Part shown: one piece after another, positions 53,201 to 58,599 of the stretch
How the letters are laid out: each line of letters opens with the position of its first letter
Numbering within the stretch: position 1 is the stretch's first letter
DNA from: Undaria pinnatifida
Taxonomy: Eukaryota > Sar > Phaeophyceae > Laminariales > Alariaceae
Length of the DNA: 64,000 nt
NCBI GenBank assembly: GCA_012845835.1
Contig: JABAKD010000011.1
Span: forward strand, 11,661,865-11,725,864
Direction: 5' to 3'
Notes under the pieces: model-generated
Databases searched by the model: none
Told to the model about the DNA's origin: nothing
The model's input: the letters and a program-made list of their open reading frames with translations, nothing else
Made by a program: the position numbers and the translations under genes

Positions 53201-53212
53201 GACTACTTGCAG
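31679..53212 (+). CDS. GT41 O-glycosyltransferase (OGT/SPINDLY-like), whole span, at least 14 exons
   Basis: The gene would move GlcNAc (OGT type) or fucose (plant SPINDLY type) to Ser/Thr of intracellular proteins. Domains in order: TPRs (31679-33465, partly 35205-35393), a linker, the first catalytic half with RLKVGFLSGFFYHHSVGLLV (37335-37913), the DVLVFTEIGMNFESYFLSFA block (39454-41135), the second half with VPQTLYKLHPDF, the DVVLDPFPVGGGRSSLEVFA sugar-nucleotide motif, MYATMGLE and AVAIATDSELNARLRE. A C-terminal extension of about 390 residues follows, unlike the usual short tail. The His of YHHSVG and the Lys of LYKLHP match conserved catalytic-domain positions as I recall them. All exons agree in splice phase. 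It is divergent from the O-fucosyltransferase upstream. GlcNAc versus fucose specificity cannot be read from sequence alone. Confidence 0.85.
32935..33030 (+). repeat. Degenerate GGGTC fragment
   Basis: ACCCGCGGGTCGG and GTCAGGTCGGGTTGGGTCAAGA resemble the GGGTC arrays at 9930 and 11330, here as a decayed single stretch in intron 1. Confidence 0.6.
33398..33465 (+). CDS. GT41 exon 2: TPR
   Basis: After acceptor GTGTTGCAG, two bases complete Ala. Then ARSAVKLAKNESILHHNMGC-MLQ and donor GTACTT follow. This is the second helix and start of the next TPR. Phase 1 in, phase 0 out. Confidence 0.88.
34600..35110 (+). repeat. GATCTAGATC-type tandem region in intron 2
   Basis: Diverged units of about 65-75 bases contain CATxTCATxGCGxxAxTAxAGGAT and GATCTAxATC-like ends. 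Relatives lie at 39820-40080 (plus) and 52850-52985 (opposite orientation). Confidence 0.65.
34974..35030 (+). pseudogene. Decayed duplicate of the start of GT41 exon 3
   Basis: GGGTCAGGCACGAGAGCTGCACGTAGCATC mirrors the exon 3 start, GATCAGGCACGAGAGCTCTACATAGCATC at 35199. About 225 bases separate the two. The copy soon loses similarity. Confidence 0.7.
35205..35393 (+). CDS. GT41 exon 3: TPR end and linker
   Basis: The frame reads ARELYIASLEALTSEDNTSN, an acidic Gly/Ser stretch, then AVVPTIYNSNDHIDQ, a segment I associate with the strand before the first catalytic half. Phase 0/0. The donor is CAG|GCAAGT, a GC-type donor with otherwise perfect consensus. The acceptor GGGGATCAG has no pyrimidine tract. 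The upstream in-frame LGCGCGDQ also looks like TPR, so the exon may start earlier. Confidence 0.7.
35870..36010 (+). pseudogene. Decayed upstream duplicate of GT41 exon 4
   Basis: After CTGATCTAG it reads GTGCGGCGTGACTTCGTAAA, clearly matching the start of exon 4 about 186 bases downstream (GTGCGACGCGACTTCGAACA). A length change inside shifts the frame, so it cannot replace the real exon. The intron flank before it is duplicated too. Confidence 0.8.
36061..36189 (+). CDS. GT41 exon 4
   Basis: A 43-codon exon in phase 0/0: VRRDFEQGLDWLLSEPTGSS to SLGYYIVYQ, then donor GTGGGA. It matches the segment linking TPRs to the catalytic domain in SPINDLY-like proteins ('...YQG...'). Its acceptor side is duplicated upstream and its donor side is repeated downstream. 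Confidence 0.88.
36181..36395 (+). repeat. Four-copy tandem repeat spanning the donor of GT41 exon 4
   Basis: The units start TCTATCAGGTGGGATGGGTT, TCTATCAGGTATTTTCATCG, CATACTAGGTATGTTCATCG and TCTACCAGGTATGTTCATCG at about 50-60-base spacing. The first is the real exon end. Downstream copies carry donors of better consensus (GTATGT) than the exon's own GTGGGA. Confidence 0.9.
36829..36896 (+). CDS. GT41 exon 5
   Basis: After CTTCCACGAACAG comes GFEDLEIRRKLARAYWKFSP-SL plus two bases, and donor GTATGT. It corresponds to the family pattern 'YQGxxDxxLxxKxAxLYRxxxP'. Phase 0 in, phase 2 out. Confidence 0.9.
37335..37913 (+). CDS. GT41 exon 6: first catalytic half
   Basis: 192 codons between acceptor TTTGCGGCAAG and donor CAG|GTAACA. 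An insertion of about 85 residues ending in an aspartate tract (GAC/GAT repeat, 37562-37606) precedes RRLKVGFLSGFFYHHSVGLL and VEGVVTRLDRSRFETTAIFL. The His after GFFY matches the family's conserved catalytic-region histidine. Phases fit exons 5 and 7. Confidence 0.92.
38560..38810 (-). repeat. Family A repeat copy in intron 6
   Basis: The minus strand has CTCCTAAAG-like ends, CCATGGCCTATAGG and a CGATTTTGGGTTAAGG block. The order of blocks matches other copies with some rearrangement. Confidence 0.6.
38880..39075 (+). repeat. Dispersed repeat family D, copy 1
   Basis: About 190 bases are shared with 54715-54910, including GACATTGCTTGCACCAAGCG and GAGGTGTTCGGCGAGTCGC. Both minus-strand frames keep RRTPHGASRLVQAMS, so it may derive from a coding sequence of a mobile element or a lost gene. 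Confidence 0.75.
39454..39518 (+). CDS. GT41 exon 7
   Basis: After the pyrimidine-rich CGCTCCGACAG, one base completes Ser. Then LALCRRAIASLQLDVLVFTE-I plus one base and donor GTGAGA. It matches the 'LxLDVLLFPDVG' strand of the catalytic domain. Phase 2 in, phase 1 out. Confidence 0.88.
39820..40085 (+). repeat. GATCTAGATC-type repeat, intron 7
   Basis: Same family as 34600-35110: ATATTTCATAACGGCATATA followed by GATCTATGTGATCTAGATGA. Confidence 0.6.
40655..40862 (+). repeat. Four-copy tandem repeat spanning the acceptor of GT41 exon 8
   Basis: The units, at about 57-base spacing, end TTTCTCGTAAGGGATAAACT, GTCTCGTAAGGGATTAACTT, GTCTCGCAAGAGATGAGCTT and GTCTCGCAAGGGATGAACTT. The last is the true acceptor (GCAAG|GGATGAAC). 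Each copy carries its own pyrimidine tract and AAG. Confidence 0.92.
40853..41135 (+). CDS. GT41 exon 8
   Basis: Two bases complete Gly, then MNFESYFLSFARLARRSAAF-WGHAVTSG, an insertion of about 40 residues, and GGIDYFVSSWLFED to AQRKYGE. These are the family's 'MxxxTYxLxxxRLAPVQxxxWGHPxTSG' and 'IDYFxSS' blocks. Donor GTCAGT. Phases 1 and 2 fit exons 7 and 9. Confidence 0.93.
41249..41390 (+). repeat. Dispersed repeat family C, diverged copy
   Basis: It has CGCGGTCACAAGTGTCTTCC, GCATAGGGTTCATCATTCTC and CTCGTCGATGTTCATCGA, as in the copies at 30097 and 54358. Confidence 0.6.
41640..41905 (+). repeat. Family A repeat copy, intron 8
   Basis: It ends with CGATTTTGGGCTAAGGAACA, TTCAGAAAAACGTTTTAGCG and GCTACCTCTATCGCAGCACG. 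Confidence 0.75.
42188..42727 (+). CDS. GT41 exon 9: second catalytic half begins
   Basis: After CCGCTCCCCGCAG come LYLMKGLTTRFTRP, a Pro/Ser/Thr-rich insertion, then ALYLVPQTLYKLHPDFDRLV and ERVIFIR plus two bases, donor GTGGGT. The Lys of LYKLHP is the position that binds the nucleotide-sugar phosphate in OGT. The insertion holds a threefold repeat of about 20 residues (PPEDSAQAAFG / TPQDSAHAASG / TPQDFGQPSPG), so it has grown by in-frame duplication of 60 bases. Confidence 0.93.
43455..43740 (+). repeat. ATACTCCTGTTCTGCTTTGTT minisatellite before GT41 exon 10
   Basis: Units of about 27-42 bases, with CATACTCCTG and TTCTGCTTTGTT in variable order, at least eight times. It lies just upstream of the exon 10 acceptor and supplies a long pyrimidine-rich region. 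Confidence 0.8.
43790..43937 (+). CDS. GT41 exon 10: nucleotide-sugar-binding motif
   Basis: After TACGTGCCAG, one base completes Arg. Then LGLDEFAAVVEMVDVVLDPF, PVGGGRSSLEVFAVGTPIVM and LYNRTSILQ, donor GTAAAG. 'DVVLDxFPxxGxxSSxExxxxGTPxV' is the strongest signature of GT41 enzymes. Phase 2 in, phase 0 out. Confidence 0.95.
44690..44910 (+). repeat. Family A repeat copy, intron 10
   Basis: It has TTGACCCAAACCCGATTCTA, CCATGGTCTATTAATAGG, GGCGATTTTGGGCCAAGGAG and a GCTACCGCTATTATCG end. Confidence 0.75.
45142..45216 (+). CDS. GT41 exon 11
   Basis: After TTCTCATGTCAG: LTYGMYATMGLEGSLVEANV-YSTPV. This is the helix after the sugar-binding motif ('LTxGMYxxMGL'). I end it at GTG|GTGAGG, which gives phase 0 and matches exon 12. 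The frame also stays open to a GTATGC donor at 45242, but that would break phase with exon 12. Confidence 0.8.
45605..45755 (+). repeat. tRNA-derived SINE-like element
   Basis: The head GCCCCGGTGGTCTAGTGGTA (A-box type TGGTCTAGTGG), followed by GAGTTCGATTCCCACCGAGG (B-box type), resembles a tRNA gene, but the acceptor arms pair imperfectly. A non-tRNA body follows (TGACTTTATTTGTAAAATTG to AGAACGCCTATCAGCGTGGG). The head and start of the body recur inverted at 60290-60414, and the body at 59735-59805. This marks a dispersed element rather than a working tRNA. Confidence 0.7.
46510..47275 (+). repeat. Very long CTA/CTACGA trinucleotide array
   Basis: About 760 bases are almost wholly CTA triplets, with interruptions GAC/ACC and a few AGT turns (ACTAGTCTACT). 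It lies in the 3 kb intron between exons 11 and 12. Long Thr, Tyr or Val frames across it are artefacts. Confidence 0.97.
47277..47650 (+). repeat. Direct repeats of about 80 bases flanking 210 bases
   Basis: GTGTTATAAGGCTTAGTTT at 47277 and again at about 47568 begin two copies of an 80-base segment (AAGCTATTGGTTAACCTTTT, GGTCAAACA, ACTAATA). The segment between contains GGGTTCAAGTGCCACGTCCA, a B-box-like string. The right copy is followed by a second short CTA run. This looks like a duplicated repeat end or a small element with terminal direct repeats. Confidence 0.7.
47750..48065 (+). repeat. Family A repeat copy, intron 11
   Basis: It carries CACCCCAAAACGATTTTTGT, CCCATGGCCTATTAATAGGA and an AAAAACGCTACCTCTAC end. 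Confidence 0.65.
48336..48445 (+). CDS. GT41 exon 12
   Basis: After TTGTCCTGTCTGCAG: SLVTYSEDGFIHSAVAIATD then SELNARLREVILAKNH plus two bases, donor GTGAGT. This is the family's 'YVxxAVxLAxDxxxRxxLRxxI' C-terminal helix. Its last 60 bases and donor are repeated immediately downstream. Confidence 0.92.
48459..48535 (+). pseudogene. Duplicate of the 3' end of GT41 exon 12 with its donor
   Basis: GCCACCGATTCGGAGCTCAA to CCGTCGGTGAGTTTTTCGAT copies 48387-48460 at a spacing of 72 bases, with a 6-base insertion. Reading straight through from exon 12 meets a stop at the first donor, so the copy cannot be used as an extension. Confidence 0.88.
49055..49335 (-). repeat. Family A repeat copy, intron 12
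   Basis: On the minus strand it has GTGCTGCCCGATGAATAATC, CACCTAGGCCTAGG and a GGTGTACCTTACTGCC-like end, in family order. Confidence 0.55.
49356..49605 (+). repeat. Family B2 repeat, copy 1
   Basis: GGACGTCAGCCGTGAGTTCG, TTTGCAAGCTGCGTTGTTGG and TATAATGGTAAG are followed by AGATGCAACATCATAT. It matches 61160-61385 along about 230 bases. Confidence 0.85.
49700..50075 (+). repeat. Family A repeat copy, long version
   Basis: It includes the upstream part GTTAGAAGTGCACT, CTACTCTATACCCCACCCAA, GTGCAACCCGATGACCAGTC, GGGGTTAAGGAGCCCCGCCG and the end CTACCGCCATCGTAGCACGC. It is the fullest copy seen, about 370 bases. Confidence 0.8.
50880..50976 (+). CDS. Predicted alternative terminal exon of the GT41 gene
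   Basis: After TGCTGTCCTCAG, one base completes the Arg of exon 12. Then LYEEDDAVTGWEDVIEGIIS-CPTSPASIRKY and a TAA. It copies the start of exon 13 (LYEQDDVISEWEDFLEGIAS) about 355 bases upstream and keeps acceptor, phase and frame. Used as the last exon, it would give a GT41 protein with an ordinary short tail ('LFEDxxxVxEWExFL' is the usual family end). Used as intron, the long form results. Confidence 0.55.
51060..51112 (+). pseudogene. Third, decayed copy of the exon 13 acceptor region
   Basis: CACTTCGACTGTCCGCGCTCAG then TGTGTACGGCTC mirrors TTTCGACTGCTGTCCTCAG|TCTTTACGAG at 50860 and TTGATTGTCCTCACTCAG|TCTGTACGAG at 51217. Coding similarity fades after about 12 bases. Confidence 0.7.
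51235..52408 (+). CDS. GT41 exon 13: end of catalytic domain and long C-terminal extension
   Basis: 391 codons after TCCTCACTCAG. The first 25 (LYEQDDVISEWEDFLEGIAS) close the GT41 domain. The rest is polar and repetitive: two units of DASDxxRKxxWxxHPK, several 'N-x-x-x-AQ' units, then three units of about 30 residues with EPxHGTSxPxxxLDxSSxxHQ. It ends with ELLYAIEFSVASPHKDTKTV-QLLAE and a donor GTGAGC in phase 0. The frame also runs on to a TGA at 52477, where GTGAGT is a second possible donor. Function of the extension is unknown. Confidence 0.85.
52850..52985 (-). repeat. GATCTAGATC-type repeat fragment
   Basis: GATCTACATAGTCTACAGTAGATCGTGTAGCTGCCGTTATGATATA, read on the other strand, matches the families at 34600 and 39820. 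Confidence 0.5.
53141..53212 (+). CDS. GT41 exon 14: small acidic exon
   Basis: After ACTACTGCTGTAG: VFEGDDPMAVASELRDEGAL-DYLQ and donor GTACGT, phase 0/0. Joined to exon 13 it reads KTVQLLAEVFEGDDPMAVAS, a beta-strand then helix pattern that resembles the later module KGDDLYQVAQW at 57551. The gene must continue, since no stop is reached. Confidence 0.7.
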
Positions 53213-53264
53213 GTACGTTTAGGCGACACAATGTTGCTGGGTACTACGTACCATACCACAGTCC

Positions 53265-53330
53265 GTCATATGATATGATATGATAGGATACGATATGATA
53301 CGATATGATATGATATGATATGATACCTCA
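53265..53330 (+). repeat. ATATG pentanucleotide microsatellite
   Basis: TATGATATGATATGATAGGA and so on: about 12 units with ACGAT variants. Confidence 0.9.
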
Positions 53331-53734
53331 GATCCGACAGCGAGAACGGGTGTACCCCCACCCTACCGTAGCCTTGATCGATCAATCCCTTGATTTGGGC
53401 ATATAGTACGCATAATATTGCTCAAAACGAAGAAGGTCATTGCTATGGCACGATTTTGATCAGTGTTACGTTGTTGTTTCATTTGCCATCCAGCAATGTG
53501 CAGCGTTAGTCGTTCGTGCGTCAAGAGTAAAAACTCCGATTGAATAATAGCCGAAATTCCAGACCATGAACAAGCAAAAGCGCGAAACAGTGCATCCAAC
53601 TTCCCACAACTAGTAGCTACCAAACCGCCAGTCAAAAATGCTTTCTCCACCACAAAGTGCCACCCCAGACACATGCAACGCTTTGTATACTCAAAGTATA
53701 CTACTAATAACAGTACGGTAAAGGTTCACCATGT

Positions 53735-54005
53735 ATGTATCCCGAGGCTCTTAACATGATGGGGAGCTCTTCGTATACCTCACCCGCTCCAAAAACAAGC
53801 TTTGGCGTAAACTGGAAATGCCTTTGTGAGGACCAACTCCATGGCCTGGGCATAAAAAAAAATCCCACTGCTGAACAAGAACGGCATTCATCCCGGCGAT
53901 TTTGGGTTAAGGAGCCCCGTCATTCAGGTTTGTTTTTCTCCGAAATATGCCATCATTCAGGTACGTTTTTCTCCGAAATATGCCATCCGTATCGTAGTGT
54001 GCGAC
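53735..54005 (+). repeat. Family A repeat copy with an internal duplication
   Basis: It has CCATGGCCTGGGCATA, GGCGATTTTGGGTTAAGGAG, then two copies of TTTTTCTCCGAAATATGCCA in tandem. Confidence 0.8.
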
Positions 54006-54289
54006 CTTGTAAACTCCCCTAACGCTGTTTATGTTGCATGCCGTGACCCGTTGTTTCGTTCAGTATCGATGGGTAGGCGTGGTTCTCTGCCGAGGAGTCG
54101 GCCGACTTACTCGCCCGGTGGTATGGTCGCGTCATGTACAAATCGACAACGGTCCCAGGTGAGAGCATGTCTCAGACCAAGGTTGTCGTAGGGGTGTGTG
54201 ATCGTTGTCATGCGTATGGCCTTAGCCTGTCAAACTAAGGGTTCCATAGGTAGGTGTAACGTCATGCATGACCGTGATCTGTCAGACGA

Positions 54290-54920
54290 AGTTTACTACT
54301 ATGTTGTTTTAGATCACTTTAACCCTGGAGCTCAACTCGTTATGGGTATTACCCCTCAGCGACCTTCTGGACAGGCCGTGGTCACAGGTGCCTTCCTTTC
54401 TCCCCCCCGGTACATGGATTCATTTTTGTCGCACATAGGGTTCGGCATTTCCACTGTTGAGTTTTTGATGCTCGTCGATTTTCATCGAGTTTTGAGTTTT
54501 GCTAGCTCGCGCTCTCTATAGGGAGGTGTAATGGATTTTCATCGAGTTTTGAGTTTTGCTAGCTTGCGCTCTCTATCGGGAGGTGCAATGGATGTCACGC
54601 ATGGCCGTAGTCTGTCAGACTATGGTCAATACAGGGAGGTATCGTGAATGCCATGAACACGGCCGTAGTCGGTCAGACTACAAGGTTACTATAGGGACGT
54701 GTAATTATTCTCATGCATGGCCGTAGTCCATAGGATCGTCGACCGACCCTCACACCCCTACAATGTCGGACGAAGCACGTCGGGGTTTTCACCCACCAGA
54801 CAGACATTGCTTGCACCAAGCGTGAAGCGCCATGAGGTGTTCGGCGAGTCGCGTCAAGGGTGGGCTGCATCCTGCGAAAAACCGCCTGTGAGGCGAACTT
54901 CCTCACCTTGAGCGCACTTT
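54290..54920 (+). repeat. Composite repeat: family C, 60-base tandem units, family D
   Basis: Family C (54358-54540) is followed by units of about 60 bases containing TTTCATCGAGTTTTGAGTTT and GCATGGCCGTAGTCxxTxxGAC. Family D follows (54715-54910: GACATTGCTTGCACCAAGCG, GAGGTGTTCGGCGAGTCGCG). The order suggests C and D are parts of one longer element. Confidence 0.75.
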
Positions 54921-55594
54921 CTTGCACATCGGATGACAGCTTCGAATGTGTGCGGGGGTTTCTTTTGGGGTGTCGTTTTATTACGGCTCAGCGCCATTCG
55001 CGTGACTGGCTACCTAATTCCTTTTGGGATTGTCGGGTTCGAGATATGCATTGCCATGGAGCTCTTTGTTACGCTCGCCGTCAAAGCAGCTTAAATTCCG
55101 TCAGTGAATGTATTTTTGAATGACGTTCAGAGAAACTCGCGCGAGTGGTGTACATGCGGTGAAATGGGGTATTATGCCGTAGCCTTGGCTAGCCTTGGAT
55201 TTGCTCTCGCGCAGCTTGCGTTCTGTCTGCTGGCCTACCCAGAGTGTATTGCCATATCTCGAGCTGGTTGGCCAATTGCATGCTCTGATATGTCCTGGTG
55301 CAGTGCCGGATGCATACCCTCCGGCATCGTAGACCAACTGGTATGGCAACATAATGCGCACGTCCAAAAACGTGACTTAAAAAGCAACCAGCCGGTCGAG
55401 CTGCCCGTACCATTCCCGCCATGATGAAAATAATCAAGTGGGTATTTTCTTCTCTGCGCTCCTCCTCCTCCTCCTCCTCCCCACAAGCTCAACGTGACTG
55501 CACACCTGCCGTAAAAACGAGTCCACAAGACAGCAAGAGCCGCCTAAGTGCCGCTTAAGTATCGAAAAAAGAAAGAGAGAGGGACTGTTAGTCT

Positions 55595-56000
55595 AAACGT
55601 TGTCATGTCCGTTCGCCGACCTCGAATATATATGCGGTTTGATGCTGGAAGTGAGTAAGGGCGATGACCTCTACCAGGTGGCTCAATGGAAATGCCGCTT
55701 TCACCCCCTAGGGCGGGAAAGGGCGTCGGAACAGCGGTATCATGAGTACGAGATAGGAAGCACGTCATATCACACTAGACCCTCTTATCCGCTAGGTGAC
55801 CTCAAGAGTGCAGTTTGTCGGCAAGGAGATGAGCTTCACCAGGTACCTTCATGGCACCGCCACCACCACTCACTAGGACGGGAAAATGGAGTCGTAATAG
55901 TATCGTGAGTACGACGTAGAAAGCATGCATCACATCACACTACAGTCTTCTATCCGTTTTGGCCTACCCCAATTGCGCAGCTTGTTGCTGGAAAATTGAA
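55595..56000 (+). pseudogene. Diverged tandem copies of the 57551 exon module
   Basis: Two copies of about 185 bases and part of a third carry TGGAAGTGAGTAAGGGCGAT, CAAGGAGATGAGCTTCACCAG and CACTAGGACGGGAAAATGGA, in the order of the exon at 57551. The peptide EVSKGDDLYQVAQWKCRFHP is intact in the first copy, but splice sites and later frame differ. I read them as decayed or unused duplicates. Confidence 0.65.
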
Positions 56001-57440
56001 TCTGTGATAACGAATGTTTATTGGCTCCCTGCGTTTGTGGTATGGTGAATACGAGATGAAGCATCTAATGGTAAATGCATGACTATCCGGAGGTTGCACT
56101 AGAGCAGCTGAAGGGTCTGGTTTAGACCAGGGTTCGAGCCGCCTTCAAAGTAACTCGAGCTGATGTTCACGTCTCTGCGCCTGTTTCCTGGACGTGCCTT
56201 ACCCTGCTCGCTCCTCCCGACTCTGTCGGAGGTGGCCTCGGCCGTTCTCGCTTCGTGTCGTGACGGCCCCTGCTAAATCTCGTTTTTAGTCAAATTTATG
56301 TTCCAAAATGTCAAGTGTGCAGTCTCGCGTATAAAAAAAAAAAACATGTCCCGCAAATAAGCGGCTGTCGTACTGCTGTAGCTCGACAGCTAGCCCCGAA
56401 CTTTGCTTACAAGGAGCCGCGAGTTCGGATCACGTGGTGAACCCGTTTTTCAGGCAGTTTTTTTGAAAAAAATGTTTTTGTTTCCTTCCCTTTGGGTTCG
56501 AGCCTCGGTGTGTACCCGATGTTCTTTTACTTTGTTTATTCCTCTTGTTTTTCTTCCCTCCTTTTGCTTTGTTCTATACGTACCGGTTAAAAGGGGAAAT
56601 GCTATGATTTGTGCATATTATACTGAATACTACTGCTGTTTATCGAACCACTGGTGCTGCCGCTGCTGACGTTGTTGAAACTACACGTATTCATAGAAAA
56701 GAGTTATGCGACTGCTGCTGTTTCGAACGAGTATCGATGTCAGGCAACGACACCTTCGTCAAGTAGATCCAAGGAGCCCGGCATGCCCTTCGTTTCCCTT
56801 TTTATTATACAAATACCGGGAATGCCCTCGAATCTCATGGCAGGAGTTCAAACCTCGGCGTGCCCTCGATCTCCGTTTGTTTGCACCTGGTTCTTTAATT
56901 ACCTTTTTTCTGCTTGGTGTATGTCGGTATGTCGACACAACTGACGTGGCTCTCGCATGCGTGTCTACCTACAAACAGCACCCGGAGTTGATTTTTCGTT
57001 TCCTGAATGCTGCTGAATGCTGCTGCACAACAAGTAGTATCATCATACATATGTGTGCTATACGTCTACGGCTTGCCGTTTGTCGTTGCACTACGCTTCA
57101 TCCAATTGCTGTTGTTGTGTTATTTCGTACGAGCAGGGTGGCTGCTGTTGCATGTACTTCTAACGCTGCTGCCGCCGCCATACGACGAGTAGTATATAAT
57201 GCTGCTGTACGAACAGCTACGAAAAACGGAAGTGTGTCTGTGTTTCTTGATATTCGACGTTCTTTCTCTGCACTCAGCCATTCGTATTAGAGTATTTTCT
57301 GCACTCCTTGGCAGTACGTAATACCGCATTTACGGCCTCTGTTTGTGTACGATATCCTCGATCGTTGTGGGCATGTACGAAGCCGCAGGCGGGCGTCAAC
57401 CCGCCGCGGCGAAGCCTCCCTTTTACCTGGTATCATACTG
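56000..57440. other. Insertion between module copies, no gene supported
   Basis: This separates the first three module copies (55595-56000) from the next (57440-57665). It holds a tRNA-like stretch near 56070-56150 (GGGTTCGAGCCGCC) and another near 56370-56445 (GAGTTCGGATCACG), then T-rich and CTGCTG-rich DNA. Nothing here looks coding. Confidence 0.5.
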
Positions 57441-57550
57441 CGCCCTCCTGTCCGTCTCAACCGCATCGTGAGTACGATATAGGAAGCATGTATCGTATTG
57501 TATCACACCACATTCATTCTCCTGCCCGTTTGTCGATCTCGAATGTGCAG

Positions 57551-57665
57551 GTTGTTGCTGGAAGTACGGAAGGGAGATGACCTTTACCAGGTAGCTCAAT
57601 GGCACTGCCACCTTCACTCACTAGGCCGGGAAAAGGTGTCGGTGCTTAGTGCTAGATTGGAGCAG
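57551..57665 (+). CDS. Probable later exon of the GT41 gene: GDDLYQVAQW module
   Basis: Acceptor GAATGTGCAG and donor CAG|GTGAGC bound 38 codons, LLLEVRKGDDLYQVAQWHCH then LHSLGREKVSVLSARLEQ. The pattern 'V-x-x-GDD-x-x-x-VA-x-x-x-C' followed by a 'HSL' helix looks like a small ubiquitin-fold-like module and echoes exon 14. It enters with a two-base carry that exon 14 (phase 0) does not supply, so at least one exon between them is missing from my model, or this belongs to another gene. Confidence 0.5.
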
Positions 57666-58599
57666 GTGAGCCGGAACACATCGCATCGCATCGAGACTAT
57701 TATGAGGCAGTATCGCAACACCCGCGATGGTTCTTTTGAGACAGCGACACAATGGCTGTGGTAAATCTGCGCGGGTCTTGCAACAAAGCATGATATCGTC
57801 TCCCCCTAACGTCGAAAATAACCATCAATAAATATCTTGAAACAGTATCAACTGACTAAATTTCACCACCCCCTATAATATTGTATAAACATTATTACGT
57901 ATTAATACAAGGGCTCCGCATGCCGGCACCCATGCTCCGGGAAGGGCAGGGCAACACTTCGACTTGTTCGATTCAATACCCGATAGAGAGAAAAAAACGT
58001 TACGACGCAACACATAGTGTACGCGTATAGAAGGTAAAGTAAGGCCAAGAGATCAGTGTAGACTAACAGTGCACTATTTACTTCTGCCGTTTCTTGCGTG
58101 AATCCGATTCCGAGCTTCATCAAAATATTCGATCGGATAAATCCGAGCCCACGCAGACTGACCCTCTAGTCTGGCCACGAAGAGACGTTTCGAGTGCGTT
58201 TCTTGATGTTTTGACTCAACCAAGCATCCAGGGTCAGCAAGGGGGTAGCCATATGTATGCTGAATGTTCTCTACGTAGCAACTGAGAGGCGTGCACTGAG
58301 CCAGTTTCTGCTACACCATGCATGACAGTATCTAGATGCGAGGCTCGCAAACCGACTGTCTGTGTGTATAGTCTGATCGTGGACAGACTTGCTGACGGTA
58401 TTCTAGGCGTGAAACAAGGTGTCGCTGCCTTCGTCATTCAATTCCTCGAATGCTATTTTAATAACAATGCTGCTACTTGTTGCTATCTGGTAGATGGAGT
58501 ATTAGTAGTACGAGATAGCACTGAACCAATAATTTGGCAGTTAAGAATTTCAGGCTCGAGTTTTAGACGAAAATAAAAAAAAAGCACATACTACCTGGT

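Noticed and set aside
55104-55424. 106-codon plus-strand frame with a hydrophobic stretch
   Set aside because: The membrane-like segment is cysteine- and alanine-rich, but I see no start context, splice site or family; left as unproven.
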